Source of the DNA: Flavobacterium sp. MC2016-06 | Lineage (GTDB): Bacteria > Bacteroidota > Bacteroidia > Flavobacteriales > Flavobacteriaceae | Length of the DNA stretch: 64,000 nt | Direction: 5' to 3' | Assembly: GCF_009711165.2 (NCBI RefSeq) | Contig: NZ_WMID02000003.1 | Coordinates: 62,001-126,000, forward strand | Shown: one piece after another, positions 49,997 to 60,063 of the stretch | How the letters are laid out: the number at the start of each line of letters is the position of its first letter | Numbering within the stretch: the first letter of the stretch is position 1 | Program-made: the position numbers and the translations under genes | Notes under the pieces: generated by a model | What the model saw: only the letters and a program-made list of their open reading frames with translations | Database searches by the model: none | What the model was told of the DNA's origin: nothing

Positions 49997-52900
49997 TTAT
50001 TTCAGCCATTTTATCAAAGTCTCTTCTACACTTCCTCTCATGATAGGTTTTGAGATATAATCATCCATTCCGGCTGTTATGCATTTGTCTCTTTCTTCTT
50101 TCTCAGCACCAGCAGTTACTGCAATAATCGGAATTTCTTTGCCCGATGCCATATTCCTAATTGCTCTTGTAGTTTCGTAACCATTCATAATTGGCATTTG
50201 AATGTCCATAAAAACAATACTTGGATTAATGCTTTCAAATTGCTGTATGGCTTCGTAACCATTTTCACATTCATAAATATAAGCATTGGAATACAAATTT
50301 CTAATAATAGTTTTTAACAGTAACATGTTGACTTTGTTATCTTCTACAATTAAAAATGTGACTAGTTCACTGCCAAAATCTGGGTTCTGGTCTGGATCTA
50401 AGTTTGTTTTCTTGAGCTCGGCATTGTATTTTTCGTTGATACTTTGATTGCTCGTTTTTAGATTTAAATCAAAATAAAAATTACTGCCAATATCTATTTG
50501 ACTTTCCAATTGCAGACGACTTTCCATTAACGCTAATAACTGATTAGAAATTGTTAATCCCAAACCAGTTCCTCCAAACTTTCTCGTTGTAGAACTATCT
50601 TCTTGTGAAAATGCTTTAAAAATTTTCTTTTGGTTCTTTTCGAGAATTCCAATTCCAGTATCAATTACAGAAAATCGAATGACACAATTATTGTTTTTAT
50701 TTTTTTCTAAAACCGAAACATTAAGTTTAATCGAACCTTCGTTGGTAAATTTTACAGCATTTGAAAGCAGATTTATCAAAATTTGTTTGATTCTAACAAT
50801 ATCTGTCCAAATGTATTTAGGAACATCAGGATCAACGTTAAGTTCCAACTGTAAATCTTTCTGATTCGATTCGTAAACAATTAAATCAAAAACCTGTCCG
50901 AGCACTTTTTTAATGTCATATAAATCAATAAATAATTCAAGTTTTCCAGCTTCAATTTTAGAAAAATCAAGAATATCATTGATAATTTCCAGAAGCGAAT
51001 GTGCCGATTGATTTATAGTGGTCATGTATTTTTCCTGAATTTCTTCAAGATCAGTTTTCATCAATAAATGCGTAAAACCGATAATACCGTTTAATGGCGT
51101 TCTAATTTCGTGCGACATATTGGCCAAGAAATCAGATTTTGATTTATTAGCCGCTTCTGCCAATTGTTTGGCTTTTATGGCATCTTCCGTTTCTTTTTTG
51201 TTGGTAATGTCAAAGTAAATACCGCCTACAAACTCAATTTCATCTTCTTTTTTAATAACATCGCCAAATTCTTCAATCCAAATATATTCGCCTGTTTTAC
51301 GTCTAATTCTGTAAACGCTGTGCAGAGGTACACCGCTTTGTAAATTATTAACTTGATTGCTGATTACTTCTTCTTTATCATCATCATGAATTAATGATAA
51401 AAACGATAAATTATTCTCGATAAATTCTGATTTAGAATAACCTGTTAGATTAAAAATTTCATCGTTCAAGAATATTTTAGTCGAAAGAGCATCAAATTTA
51501 GAAAGGTAAACAGTTCCCGGGATGTTATTGGCTATTAATTTAAATTTCTCTTCACTTTCTACAATTTTAGCCTCGTTTCGGTTTCTTTCTAAAGCAGATG
51601 AAATGTTGTTGGCAAGAACCTGAAAGATATAAATCTCTTCTTCAGACCATTTTCTTTCTTTGGTACAATCATCAAAACCTATAAATCCTGTAAAAACATC
51701 ATTGATATAAAGCGGTAAAATCAAAATCGATTTGATTTCGTTGTTAACTAATAATTGTCTGAAAAAGGTATTTTCGAGTTTTCGAGTAAAGGTATTTAAG
51801 ATCTTTTTATTTTGAGCTGCATCGTAAATTTCATTAAAATCTTCTTTTGAAAAGTGTCTAAGTGCCGTTATTTGATGATCTATTCCTTCTCTAGACCATT
51901 TGTGTTTTTGGCTGATGGTATTGGTTGTAAAATCTTTTTCATAATAAAACATGTGATCTACTTTGGCTGCTTTTCCAATTAAATCATAAGTTTCCTGAAA
52001 CATTTCCTGAGTAGATTTGCTCAATAAGAATTTTTCTGTACAAAGCGAAAGTGCATAAAGCAGCTGACTTTTAAATTCGAGTCTTCGCTCTGCTTCTAAA
52101 CGCATCTGTGAAGAAATAGCCAGCGAAATTACATCAGAAATTGTTCGAGCATAATTGATGTCTTCATTGTCCCATTCTCTTTGAATTTCAGTACTTTCAA
52201 AACAAACTACACCCGCCAGCTGTCCGTTTGAAAAGATCGGAACATCGAGCATAGACCTGATGTGGTTTTTGGTAAAATAAAGTTTTTGAAATTCTGAAGT
52301 TTCTAATTTATTAAAAACATCGGGCGCATTGATAATGGCTTTGTTTTTAAGCGTTTCAAAATAAATAGGATAAGATTGTTTATCTAGAATGTTTTTGTCG
52401 TTTAGGTTTTGATTGTCAACACTAAAGAGATTTTTGCAAGTAATTAAATCTTTGTAATATTTCCAGAAACTTACGCGATTTGCTTTGCTGACTGTTGCTG
52501 CTTCTTTAATGATATAATCGATAACCGAGTTTAAATCATCGTATTTGCTGAAGTCTGTAGTCGATAATTTTTTTGTGGAATTATTGTAAGATTCAATTTT
52601 TTCGAGACGTCTTTTTTTCTCGTTTTCGATATTCTTAATTTCTGTAATGTCCCTCGAAATTCCGGCAAAACTAATGGTTTGTCCTAAATCATTTTTGCGG
52701 ACAATAATTTTTTGAGAAACCCATAATTTATCACCGCCTTTCTTTAAAAGCGGAATTTCGATTACTGGGAAGTTGTTATCGCGAAGTTCTAAATTTTCGT
52801 AAAAATCGACCGCATTACGCAGATAATGTTCGTGAATAAAATTAGAATAATGCTGGTGCATAATTTCTTCTTCAGAATAGCCTAAAACAGAATAAGCAAA

Positions 52901-54046
52901 ATCATTTACAAACGTAAAATAACCTTGAGTATCGATCTCAAAAATAATATCGGTTGCCGTTTGAATTAGGTTTTTGTATTGATCCTGAACAATAATTTGT
53001 TCGGTAACATCTTGTCCGATACTGATTATTAGGTCGTCAGAGAATTTTTTATCTTTCCATTGAATGTATTTGTATTCTCCATTTTCGGCTTTTAATTTCC
53101 GTATGTAAAGTTTATTTTCTTCATGATTGATGATTTTTATTTTCTTTTGAAACTCTTCATCTTTGGTTAATTTCCAAAAATTAATACCCATAACTTCCTC
53201 TGGATTGTATCCTAAAATAGCAGTTATGGTTTCGCTGCAGAATAATATTTCACCTTTCTTATTGGTTGCAATTGTTAGTGAATTTCCTTTATGTACAATT
53301 TCATTTGCAAATCTAAAGTTATCACGATTATTAAGTAAAACAGCATATTTTACCTGATTGATGATGAAGATAAGAATGCAGAAATTAATTAGTAAAATGG
53401 AAGATTTTAACGGTATTAAACTAAAAGCAACTGTAATAATTAAAAAAGTAAAAACAAGCCCAATAAAAAGCCAGTACACTTTTATGGGTTTTAGAATGTT
53501 GTAGGAGAAGAAAAACGAAATTAAAAAAACAATAATCGGAACAACATCATTGGTAAGAAGAATGATATTGCTGATTACATAAGATATATAAATAAAAAAA
53601 CTGACGATGAATATTTGCGGGATTTTATCTCGCAGCCATTTAACTCGGTCTGTTACCACATAAATAAGCAGTACAAAACAACCAATTGAAACATTTAAAA
53701 CTAATAGACTTTTGGGTCTGATTTTAAAGATTTCATTTATAATTTCGATTACAATTACAGCAATACCAAAAAATAAAATGTAGAGTTGGTATTCTTTGCT
53801 TGTCGTATCGGTATCTCGTTTTTTATCAATGAAATTTCCAATTTTAGCTTTAATTCTAAAAAACTGGTAAACCAATAAAGCAAGAAATCCAAAAAGAGAT
53901 AATCCTAAGATAATGAGTTTAGGATTGTTGTAAAAAATAATATCTGAATGATATACATACCAATTTACAATGAATGATTTCAGGGCATCGCCAAAAAAAG
54001 CAATTCCTGAAATCAATGTATTGAAAAAACTATAGTCAATTGCCAT
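49997..54046 (-). CDS. Hybrid sensor histidine kinase with PAS and GAF domains
   Basis: A 1349-residue protein. About eight membrane segments lie in residues 10-235; then two PAS domains (about 255-470; GEILFCSETITAILGYNPEE, YFTFVNDFAYSVLGYSEEEI), two GAF domains (about 510-830), a third PAS (about 850-960), a HisKA domain with NMSHEIRTPLNGIIGF (phospho-His about 980), an HATPase with DTGIGI and GGTGLGL boxes, and a receiver domain with FMDIQMPIMNGYE (phospho-Asp about 1275). It senses an unknown signal. It is monocistronic with no adjacent response regulator. Confidence 0.95.
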   Translation of the reverse strand: MAIDYSFFNTLISGIAFFGDALKSFIVNWYVYHSDIIFYNNPKLIILGLSLFGFLALLVYQFFRIKAKIGNFIDKKRDTDTTSKEYQLYILFFGIAVIVIEIINEIFKIRPKSLLVLNVSIGCFVLLIYVVTDRVKWLRDKIPQIFIVSFFIYISYVISNIILLTNDVVPIIVFLISFFFSYNILKPIKVYWLFIGLVFTFLIITVAFSLIPLKSSILLINFCILIFIINQVKYAVLLNNRDNFRFANEIVHKGNSLTIATNKKGEILFCSETITAILGYNPEEVMGINFWKLTKDEEFQKKIKIINHEENKLYIRKLKAENGEYKYIQWKDKKFSDDLIISIGQDVTEQIIVQDQYKNLIQTATDIIFEIDTQGYFTFVNDFAYSVLGYSEEEIMHQHYSNFIHEHYLRNAVDFYENLELRDNNFPVIEIPLLKKGGDKLWVSQKIIVRKNDLGQTISFAGISRDITEIKNIENEKKRRLEKIESYNNSTKKLSTTDFSKYDDLNSVIDYIIKEAATVSKANRVSFWKYYKDLITCKNLFSVDNQNLNDKNILDKQSYPIYFETLKNKAIINAPDVFNKLETSEFQKLYFTKNHIRSMLDVPIFSNGQLAGVVCFESTEIQREWDNEDINYARTISDVISLAISSQMRLEAERRLEFKSQLLYALSLCTEKFLLSKSTQEMFQETYDLIGKAAKVDHMFYYEKDFTTNTISQKHKWSREGIDHQITALRHFSKEDFNEIYDAAQNKKILNTFTRKLENTFFRQLLVNNEIKSILILPLYINDVFTGFIGFDDCTKERKWSEEEIYIFQVLANNISSALERNRNEAKIVESEEKFKLIANNIPGTVYLSKFDALSTKIFLNDEIFNLTGYSKSEFIENNLSFLSLIHDDDKEEVISNQVNNLQSGVPLHSVYRIRRKTGEYIWIEEFGDVIKKEDEIEFVGGIYFDITNKKETEDAIKAKQLAEAANKSKSDFLANMSHEIRTPLNGIIGFTHLLMKTDLEEIQEKYMTTINQSAHSLLEIINDILDFSKIEAGKLELFIDLYDIKKVLGQVFDLIVYESNQKDLQLELNVDPDVPKYIWTDIVRIKQILINLLSNAVKFTNEGSIKLNVSVLEKNKNNNCVIRFSVIDTGIGILEKNQKKIFKAFSQEDSSTTRKFGGTGLGLTISNQLLALMESRLQLESQIDIGSNFYFDLNLKTSNQSINEKYNAELKKTNLDPDQNPDFGSELVTFLIVEDNKVNMLLLKTIIRNLYSNAYIYECENGYEAIQQFESINPSIVFMDIQMPIMNGYETTRAIRNMASGKEIPIIAVTAGAEKEERDKCITAGMDDYISKPIMRGSVEETLIKWLK

Positions 54047-54135
54047 AGAATTTGGGGTATGTTGGTTTCGTAAATAGCAATTTTGAACCTTCTAAGAGAG
54101 TAGGTTAGGCTCTTCTTTTTCTTAGAGTTCTCTTT

Positions 54136-54930
54136 TTATTCTAAATCCGACTGCCCGATTGAGTCAATCGCATCTTTGTGGTCATCCATATTGATGATTG
54201 AAAAATAAGTTGCATAGGTAATACAAGTATTAAATACAATAGTAAATAAGACTCCAATGCAGCATCCGGCAAGACCTACAAGAGATCCCAAAATACCAGT
54301 CATAAATAAAACAAAAATCATTACAGGATTTTTATTGACAACTATTAAACTTGACTTAATGGCGTCTATGGCTTTTAAATCTCCAAAAATCACAAAAGGA
54401 ATTGCCAGAAATGTTAAAAATGAAATCATAAGTGAGAGTGCGGTACCTAAAAACAAGATTCCGAAGCTATCAATAACAGCTCCAATAGAAGAACTTATTA
54501 AGGTAATAATAAAAGCAGTAATAAATATTTGTCCAAAATAAGAGCTTTTATAGTAAGTGAAAATAGTCGAAAAATCAAAAGGTTCATCTTTATCTGCAAG
54601 GTCGCAAATTTTAAGAAATCCAGCGCCAAATGGCGCCAATAATGCTGTTCCCACTGTAAGTACAATTGTGGTAACCAGCAATTCGATATACGATTGTTTT
54701 TGAACGGCAAGGTTTTTAAAAAAATCTTCGGTTAGACTTGATGCTCCATAATAGGCGACAACTATGCCCATAAATGCAAATGCAAATATTATTGAAAATA
54801 CTAGAATTATAAGCCCAGAATAAAGTGCTACTTTTTTGTAGTTTTCGAATGCATGGTTAAAGACAGTTGCAAAATCTATGGTATAGCCATCTCTTTTGAT
54901 GTCCTCAATTTGGTCAAGTGTAGATTTCAT
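54136..54930 (-). CDS. Integral membrane protein of unknown function
   Basis: A 264-residue protein with a cytosolic N-terminus (about 25 residues) and about six membrane segments (ALYSGLIILVFSIIFAFAFM, LLVTTIVLTVGTALLAPFGA, IFITAFIITLISSSIGAVID, ALSLMISFLTFLAIPFVIFG, MIFVLFMTGILGSLVGLAGC and the following). The pattern fits the widespread flavobacterial membrane family related to the GDPD membrane domain/YciC-like proteins. No catalytic motif. Confidence 0.75.
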   Translation of the reverse strand: MKSTLDQIEDIKRDGYTIDFATVFNHAFENYKKVALYSGLIILVFSIIFAFAFMGIVVAYYGASSLTEDFFKNLAVQKQSYIELLVTTIVLTVGTALLAPFGAGFLKICDLADKDEPFDFSTIFTYYKSSYFGQIFITAFIITLISSSIGAVIDSFGILFLGTALSLMISFLTFLAIPFVIFGDLKAIDAIKSSLIVVNKNPVMIFVLFMTGILGSLVGLAGCCIGVLFTIVFNTCITYATYFSIINMDDHKDAIDSIGQSDLE

Positions 54931-55051
54931 TTTAATAAGTAGAATTGTTTTATTTTATTGTGATTTAATATTATTAACTTGACGTAAATATAATATTTTT
55001 AATCAATTCTGTATGAAAATCCATGAAACATTCCGAAATTGTTTTTGTTTT

Positions 55052-56380
55052 TTAGATCCAGTCTAAAATTCGTTTTATTGCTGTCAATTTATCTTTGTAA
55101 GGCGCGTATCGCATAGGTAAGTCGATCCAGTTTCCTTTTTTAACAACTGCTTTATGATGCGAGAAAGTGTCAAAGCTTAATTTTCCGTGATATGCACCAA
55201 TACCACTGTGCCCAACGCCGCCAAAAGGCAGTCTTTTATTAGAAAAATGAACCACTGTGTCATTGATACAGCCGCCGCCAAAAGAATAGGTTTTGATTAA
55301 TTTTTTGGCAAAGGAATTATTTTCGCTAAAAACATAAAATGCAAGAGGTTTCTCATAACGGCTTACAACCTTGTCAATATCATTTTCTGTTTCGTAAGTC
55401 AAAATAGGTAAAATTGGACCAAAAATTTCTTCTTTCATTACAGCACTATCCAAACTTGGTTCATCGAGTAAAGTTGGTGCCATATAAAGTTTATTAGCAT
55501 CTGTTTCTCCTCCAAATATAATTGTTTCAGATTCGATCATATTCATTAAACGCAGCCAGTTTTTAGTATTAATAATTCTAGCAAAATCTGGCGATTTGTC
55601 TATTTTCTTGCCATAAGCTTTTATGATTTCTTCGATCATGTAAGTAATAAAATTGACTTTCATGTTTTTCTGAATCAAAATATAATCTGGTGCAATACAA
55701 GTTTGTCCTGCATTTATAAATTTTCCCCAGACAATTCTTTTAGCAGCTAATTTTAAATCTGAAGTTTCATCAATAATGCAAGGATTTTTACCACCCAATT
55801 CTAATGTAATCGGAGTTAAATTTTCGGCAGCAGCTTTTGCTATGATTTTACCAACGGCAACACTTCCTGTAAAGAAAATATAATCCCAGCGCTGTGCTAG
55901 TAATTTATTAGAAACTTCTACACCGCCTTCAAAAACTTCAACATGATTGATGTGAAATGTTTTTTCGATGATTTTGGCAATGATGGAAGAAGTGTGAGGA
56001 GTAAGTTCTGAAGGTTTTAAAACAACTCGGTTTCCAGCTGCGACTGCAGCGATTAAAGGACATAAAGCTAATTGAAAAGGATAATTCCAAGGGGCAATCA
56101 CTAAAACATTTCCGTAGGGTTCCTTATAAATATAATCGCTAGAAGGGAAGTTAAGAAGCGAAGGGAAGACACGCTTGGGTTTTGACCAGCTCTGTATGTT
56201 TTTAATGGTATTTTTTAAATCCGAAATAACATAATTGGTCTCGGTTAAAACAGCTTCAAATTCAGGCTTTTTAAAATCATCGTATAAAGCTTTAGCGATT
56301 AAATCTTCGCTTTTCTGAATGTTATGCAATAACTTTTTAAGAGTTTCTTTTCTATAACCAATGTCGCTTTTGTAGTCCAT
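55052..56380 (-). CDS. Aldehyde dehydrogenase family protein
   Basis: A 442-residue enzyme, of the shorter ALDH3-like type. Motifs: VIAPWNYPFQLALCPLIAAV (Asn region, about residue 96), FFTGSVAVGKIIAKAA (NAD loop), TLELGGKNPCIID (catalytic Glu, about 193), NAGQTCIAPDYIL (catalytic Cys, about 228), and EEIFGPILPI. ALDH3-type enzymes oxidise fatty or aromatic aldehydes; the exact substrate is open. Single gene. Confidence 0.92.
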   Translation of the reverse strand: MDYKSDIGYRKETLKKLLHNIQKSEDLIAKALYDDFKKPEFEAVLTETNYVISDLKNTIKNIQSWSKPKRVFPSLLNFPSSDYIYKEPYGNVLVIAPWNYPFQLALCPLIAAVAAGNRVVLKPSELTPHTSSIIAKIIEKTFHINHVEVFEGGVEVSNKLLAQRWDYIFFTGSVAVGKIIAKAAAENLTPITLELGGKNPCIIDETSDLKLAAKRIVWGKFINAGQTCIAPDYILIQKNMKVNFITYMIEEIIKAYGKKIDKSPDFARIINTKNWLRLMNMIESETIIFGGETDANKLYMAPTLLDEPSLDSAVMKEEIFGPILPILTYETENDIDKVVSRYEKPLAFYVFSENNSFAKKLIKTYSFGGGCINDTVVHFSNKRLPFGGVGHSGIGAYHGKLSFDTFSHHKAVVKKGNWIDLPMRYAPYKDKLTAIKRILDWI

Positions 56381-56455
56381 TTTATGATCAGCTTGTTTTT
56401 TTGACTATGCAAGTTAATCGATAAAAATTAAAAAAATAAGAATTTAATCATAAAA

Positions 56456-57145
56456 TCATAAAGCATTCCAAATTGTTTCGTCTGGAGTTGGCGCAATAAT
56501 TACGATATTCTCTTTAGAAACAGGATGCGTAAAAACCAGTTTTCTGGCATGAAGATGAATACCGCCGTCAGGATTACTTCGGTCAGCGCCATATTTTAAA
56601 TCGCCTTTTATTGGAGATCCAATTGCTGACAATTGTGCACGAATTTGATGATGACGACCTGTATGCAGATTAATTTCTAAACCCGTATAATTTTGAAGCT
56701 CTTTGATGATTGTATAATCTAAGCTCGCCATTTTACTGTCTGGAACTTCTTTTAAATGCGCTTTTGAAGTATTATTTTTTTCATTTCTTTTTAGGAAATG
56801 AACCAATTTGGCTTTTGATTCCAGAGGTTTATTCTTTACAACAGCCCAATATGTTTTTTGTGTTTCGCGATTAGAGAACAATTCGTTCATACGCGTTAAC
56901 GCTTTGCTCGTTCTGGCAAAAACAACAATTCCGGTTGTAGGTCTGTCTAAACGATGAATTACGCCCAAAAAAACATCACCAGGTTTATTGTATTTAGCTT
57001 TAATGTATTCTTTCACAACATCAGACAAAGGTTTGTCACCCGTTTTATCACCTTGTACAATATCTCCAACGCGTTTATTCACTACAATAATATGGTTGTC
57101 TTCATGCAGTACTTGGAGATTGTCTTTATTAGAAAGAATTTTCAT
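56456..57145 (-). CDS. RluA-family pseudouridine synthase
   Basis: A 229-residue protein without an S4 domain. The catalytic motif is GVIHRLDRPTTGIVVFART (Asp in HRLD, about residue 67); the KTYWAVVKNKP and TGRHHQIRAQLSAIGSPIKGD segments complete the RluA fold. It isomerises uridine in rRNA or tRNA; the short form is like RluC/TruC types. I cannot name the target. It is convergent to nothing in particular and has an independent promoter region upstream. Confidence 0.9.
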   Translation of the reverse strand: MKILSNKDNLQVLHEDNHIIVVNKRVGDIVQGDKTGDKPLSDVVKEYIKAKYNKPGDVFLGVIHRLDRPTTGIVVFARTSKALTRMNELFSNRETQKTYWAVVKNKPLESKAKLVHFLKRNEKNNTSKAHLKEVPDSKMASLDYTIIKELQNYTGLEINLHTGRHHQIRAQLSAIGSPIKGDLKYGADRSNPDGGIHLHARKLVFTHPVSKENIVIIAPTPDETIWNAL

Positions 57146-57248
57146 TTAGATGAGTGAAATTTTAGATTTTAGAGCTTAGATTTTAGATTGAAAAAGTACT
57201 GAGGTTAAAATTAATCTATTACTCCCGTTAAGGCGCAATAAAGATATT

Positions 57249-57347
57249 TTTTCACGCAGATTCTGCAGATTTGGCAGATTTTTTTATTCCTAATTCCGCT
57301 AAAATCTGCGTGAGTATTTTTATATTTCTTAACTTAATAACATTGAG
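57249..57347. repeat. Partial relative of the palindromic element at 10785
   Basis: TTCACGCAGATTCTGCAGAT, then TTCCTAATTCCGCTAAAATC and CTGCGTGA, then CTTAACTTAATAACATTGAGC. The right end has the same terminal sequence as the element in tRNA-like gene D, while the left outer arm is missing. Confidence 0.65.
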
Positions 57348-57413
57348 CTAAAGCAGGAGTTTATTCAGCTAAAAAAACTTAGAACCTTAGTTTCTAAGAA
57401 CCTTAAAAAGAAA

Positions 57414-58232
57414 TTAATATTGTTCCTTTTCGTTAGGGAAATCGCTAGATTTTACATCTGTTACATATTGACTGATTGCAGAAGTCATTTCTTGGAATAA
57501 ATTTAAGTAACGACGTAAAAAACGCGGACTAAATTCATTGTTCATTCCTAACATATCGTGAATAACCAAAACTTGTCCGTCAACACCGCCGCCAGCACCA
57601 ATCCCGATAACAGGAATCGAGATACTTTTAGCAACTTGCTCCGCTAAATGTGCAGGAATTTTTTCTAAAACAACACCAAAGCATCCTATTTTTTCAAGTA
57701 GTTTAGCATCTTCAATTAATTTTTCTGCCTCTTCCTCTTCTTTAGCGCGCACTGTATACGTACCAAATTTATAAATAGACTGCGGTGTTAAACCCAAATG
57801 TCCCATAACAGGAATTCCAGCGTTTAATATTTTCTTGATAGATTCTTTAATTTCTTTTCCGCCTTCTAGTTTTACAGCGTGTCCGCCGCTTTCTTTCATA
57901 ATTCTAATAGCAGAACGCAAAGCCTCTTTAGGATCAGATTGGTAACTTCCAAAAGGTAAATCAACCACAACCAAAGCTCTTTCTGTAGCACGAACCACAG
58001 ACGAAGCATGGTAAATCATCTGGTCTAAAGTAATTGGCAAAGTCGTTTCGTGACCAGCCATAACATTTGATGCTGAATCACCAACAAGAATAACATCAAT
58101 TCCTGCGGTGTCAACTATTTTTGCCATCGTATAATCATAAGCCGTAAGCATAGAGATTTTCTCTCCGTTGCTTTTCATTTCGATTAACGATTTTGTAGTG
58201 ATTCTTTTGTAATCTTTTTTTGCAACTGACAT
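57414..58232 (-). CDS. panB: 3-methyl-2-oxobutanoate hydroxymethyltransferase
   Basis: A 272-residue TIM-barrel enzyme for the first committed step of pantothenate synthesis (ketoisovalerate plus methylene-THF). Motifs: [39 protein letters not shown] (Mg-binding Asp), [22 protein letters not shown] and [19 protein letters not shown]. The length is normal. Its neighbours have no link to the pathway. Confidence 0.96.
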   Translation of the reverse strand: MSVAKKDYKRITTKSLIEMKSNGEKISMLTAYDYTMAKIVDTAGIDVILVGDSASNVMAGHETTLPITLDQMIYHASSVVRATERALVVVDLPFGSYQSDPKEALRSAIRIMKESGGHAVKLEGGKEIKESIKKILNAGIPVMGHLGLTPQSIYKFGTYTVRAKEEEEAEKLIEDAKLLEKIGCFGVVLEKIPAHLAEQVAKSISIPVIGIGAGGGVDGQVLVIHDMLGMNNEFSPRFLRRYLNLFQEMTSAISQYVTDVKSSDFPNEKEQY

Positions 58233-58323
58233 TCTGAGTGAGTTTTTAGTTTTTTTAAATGGTTTAAAAAGCGGTATTAACTTTTAAAACGAAAAATGTG
58301 GGTGTAAATTTAAGTAATATATT

Positions 58324-59751
58324 CTAACAATCGGCCATATTTACAGCAATTGCAAGTCCACCTTCAGAGGTTTCTTTGTATTTAGAGTTCATGTCTTTTG
58401 CAGTCTGCCACATCGTATTGATTACTTTGTCTAAAGGCACTTTTGCATTTTTAGAATCAGTTTCAAGAGCCAGCTCGGCTGCATTAATGGCTTTTATAGC
58501 GCCCATAGTATTTCTTTCGATACACGGAATCTGTACTAAACCGCCAATTGGGTCGCAGGTTAAACCAAGATGATGTTCCATGGCAATTTCGGCAGCCATT
58601 AAAACCTGAGCAGGAGTGCCGCCCATTAATTCGCAGAGTGCCGCAGCGGCCATTGATGACGAAACACCAATTTCGGCCTGACAACCTCCCATTGCGGCAG
58701 AAATAGTAGAACCTTTTTTAAAGATACTTCCAATTTCTCCAGCAACCATCAAGAATTGTTTGATTTCTTTTTCTCCGGCATCGTGGTTTTCAATTACCAA
58801 GTAGTACATTAAAACAGCCGGAATTACACCAGCACTTCCGTTAGTTGGTGCTGTAACTACACGGCCTAAAGAAGCATTTACTTCATTCACGGCAAGTGCA
58901 AAACAACTTACCCATTTTAGAATCTGGCGAAATTTTACTTCGGTTTTTCTAATTTCCTCCAGCCATGTTTGCGGCGAATTATAATTTGATAAACCAATTA
59001 AATTTTGATGCATATCAAAAGCTCTTCGGCGTACATTTAAACCACCCGGAAGAATTCCTTCAGAATGACAGCCAATGTACATACATTCTAGCATTGTGTG
59101 CCAGATGCGCATTAATTCAGAATGAATTTCTGCTTCTGGACGCATTGATTTTTCATTCTCATAAACAATTTCAGAAATCAATTTGTTTTCAGAAATCGTA
59201 TAATTTAAAAGCTCAACAGCATTTTGAATCGGAAACGGAAAAGCACATTTTATTTCCTCTTTTATTTTGGCATTTGTGCGTTCTTCTTTAACCACAAAAC
59301 CACCGCCGATAGAATAAAAAGTAGATTCGTACTCAGAATCATCTGCTTTAAAAGCTGTAAATTTTAATCCGTTGGCGTGAAAAGGAAGGAATTCTTTATT
59401 GAAAACAATATCTTGTAGAAAATAAAACGGAACAGCATGTTGATCTGCTAGAATAATTTCGTTTTTATCTTCGATTGTTTTAATAATTCCGGCAATATTC
59501 TCAACCGGAATATATTCAGGATCTTGACCGCTTAACCCCAGCATAACAGATAAATCTGTAGCGTGGCCTTTACCTGTTAGAGAAAGCGAGCCGTACAAAT
59601 CGACTTTTACACGCTTAATCTCTTCTAAAATAGATTCGTCTTTTAACTCTTCTAAAAAACGTTCGGCAGCTCTCCAAGGACCTAAAGTATGTGAGCTTGA
59701 AGGGCCAACCCCAATTTTAAGCATATCAAAAACAGAGATACATTCTTCCAT
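58324..59751 (-). CDS. sdaA: L-serine ammonia-lyase (single-chain, iron-sulphur)
   Basis: About 475 residues. It deaminates L-serine to pyruvate, using a 4Fe-4S cluster. The beta-domain signature [20 protein letters not shown] is near the N-terminus; the alpha-domain has [55 protein letters not shown] and [20 protein letters not shown], with the cysteines for the cluster. I chose [14 protein letters not shown] as start; an upstream ATG 16 codons earlier would add a Cys-containing extension not usual for the family. Confidence 0.94.
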   Translation of the reverse strand: MEECISVFDMLKIGVGPSSSHTLGPWRAAERFLEELKDESILEEIKRVKVDLYGSLSLTGKGHATDLSVMLGLSGQDPEYIPVENIAGIIKTIEDKNEIILADQHAVPFYFLQDIVFNKEFLPFHANGLKFTAFKADDSEYESTFYSIGGGFVVKEERTNAKIKEEIKCAFPFPIQNAVELLNYTISENKLISEIVYENEKSMRPEAEIHSELMRIWHTMLECMYIGCHSEGILPGGLNVRRRAFDMHQNLIGLSNYNSPQTWLEEIRKTEVKFRQILKWVSCFALAVNEVNASLGRVVTAPTNGSAGVIPAVLMYYLVIENHDAGEKEIKQFLMVAGEIGSIFKKGSTISAAMGGCQAEIGVSSSMAAAALCELMGGTPAQVLMAAEIAMEHHLGLTCDPIGGLVQIPCIERNTMGAIKAINAAELALETDSKNAKVPLDKVINTMWQTAKDMNSKYKETSEGGLAIAVNMADC

Positions 59752-60063
59752 TGTGCAATTTTTGTTATCACAAAGATAATTGAATAATGCAACGAACATT
59801 TAAATTCGTTTGTTAATGTTGCACATTTGTTAAAATAAATATTAAATATTAATAATTCGGCAACGAAATAAATTTAATTCCTTAATATGCAGTTTACGTC
59901 AAAAGTTCATGTTTTTTAGGTATTTTTGTAGAAGGACCAAGAACAAAAAGAGCTTGATTATTTGAGTTTTTTTAAATTATTATGCCTTCAGTGATCTCAT
60001 TTTGATTCTAAGAAATATCTTTTGTAAAAGTCAATGATACCACAAAGAAGTTAAAGTTACAAT
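59752..60063. promoter_or_regulatory. Divergent promoter region sdaA / antiporter
   Basis: About 310 bp with no gene. A TATTTTTG box at 59921-59928 on the plus strand would fit the -7 consensus for the antiporter, 136 nt before its start, leaving a long leader. No convincing -33 or operator was seen. Confidence 0.4.
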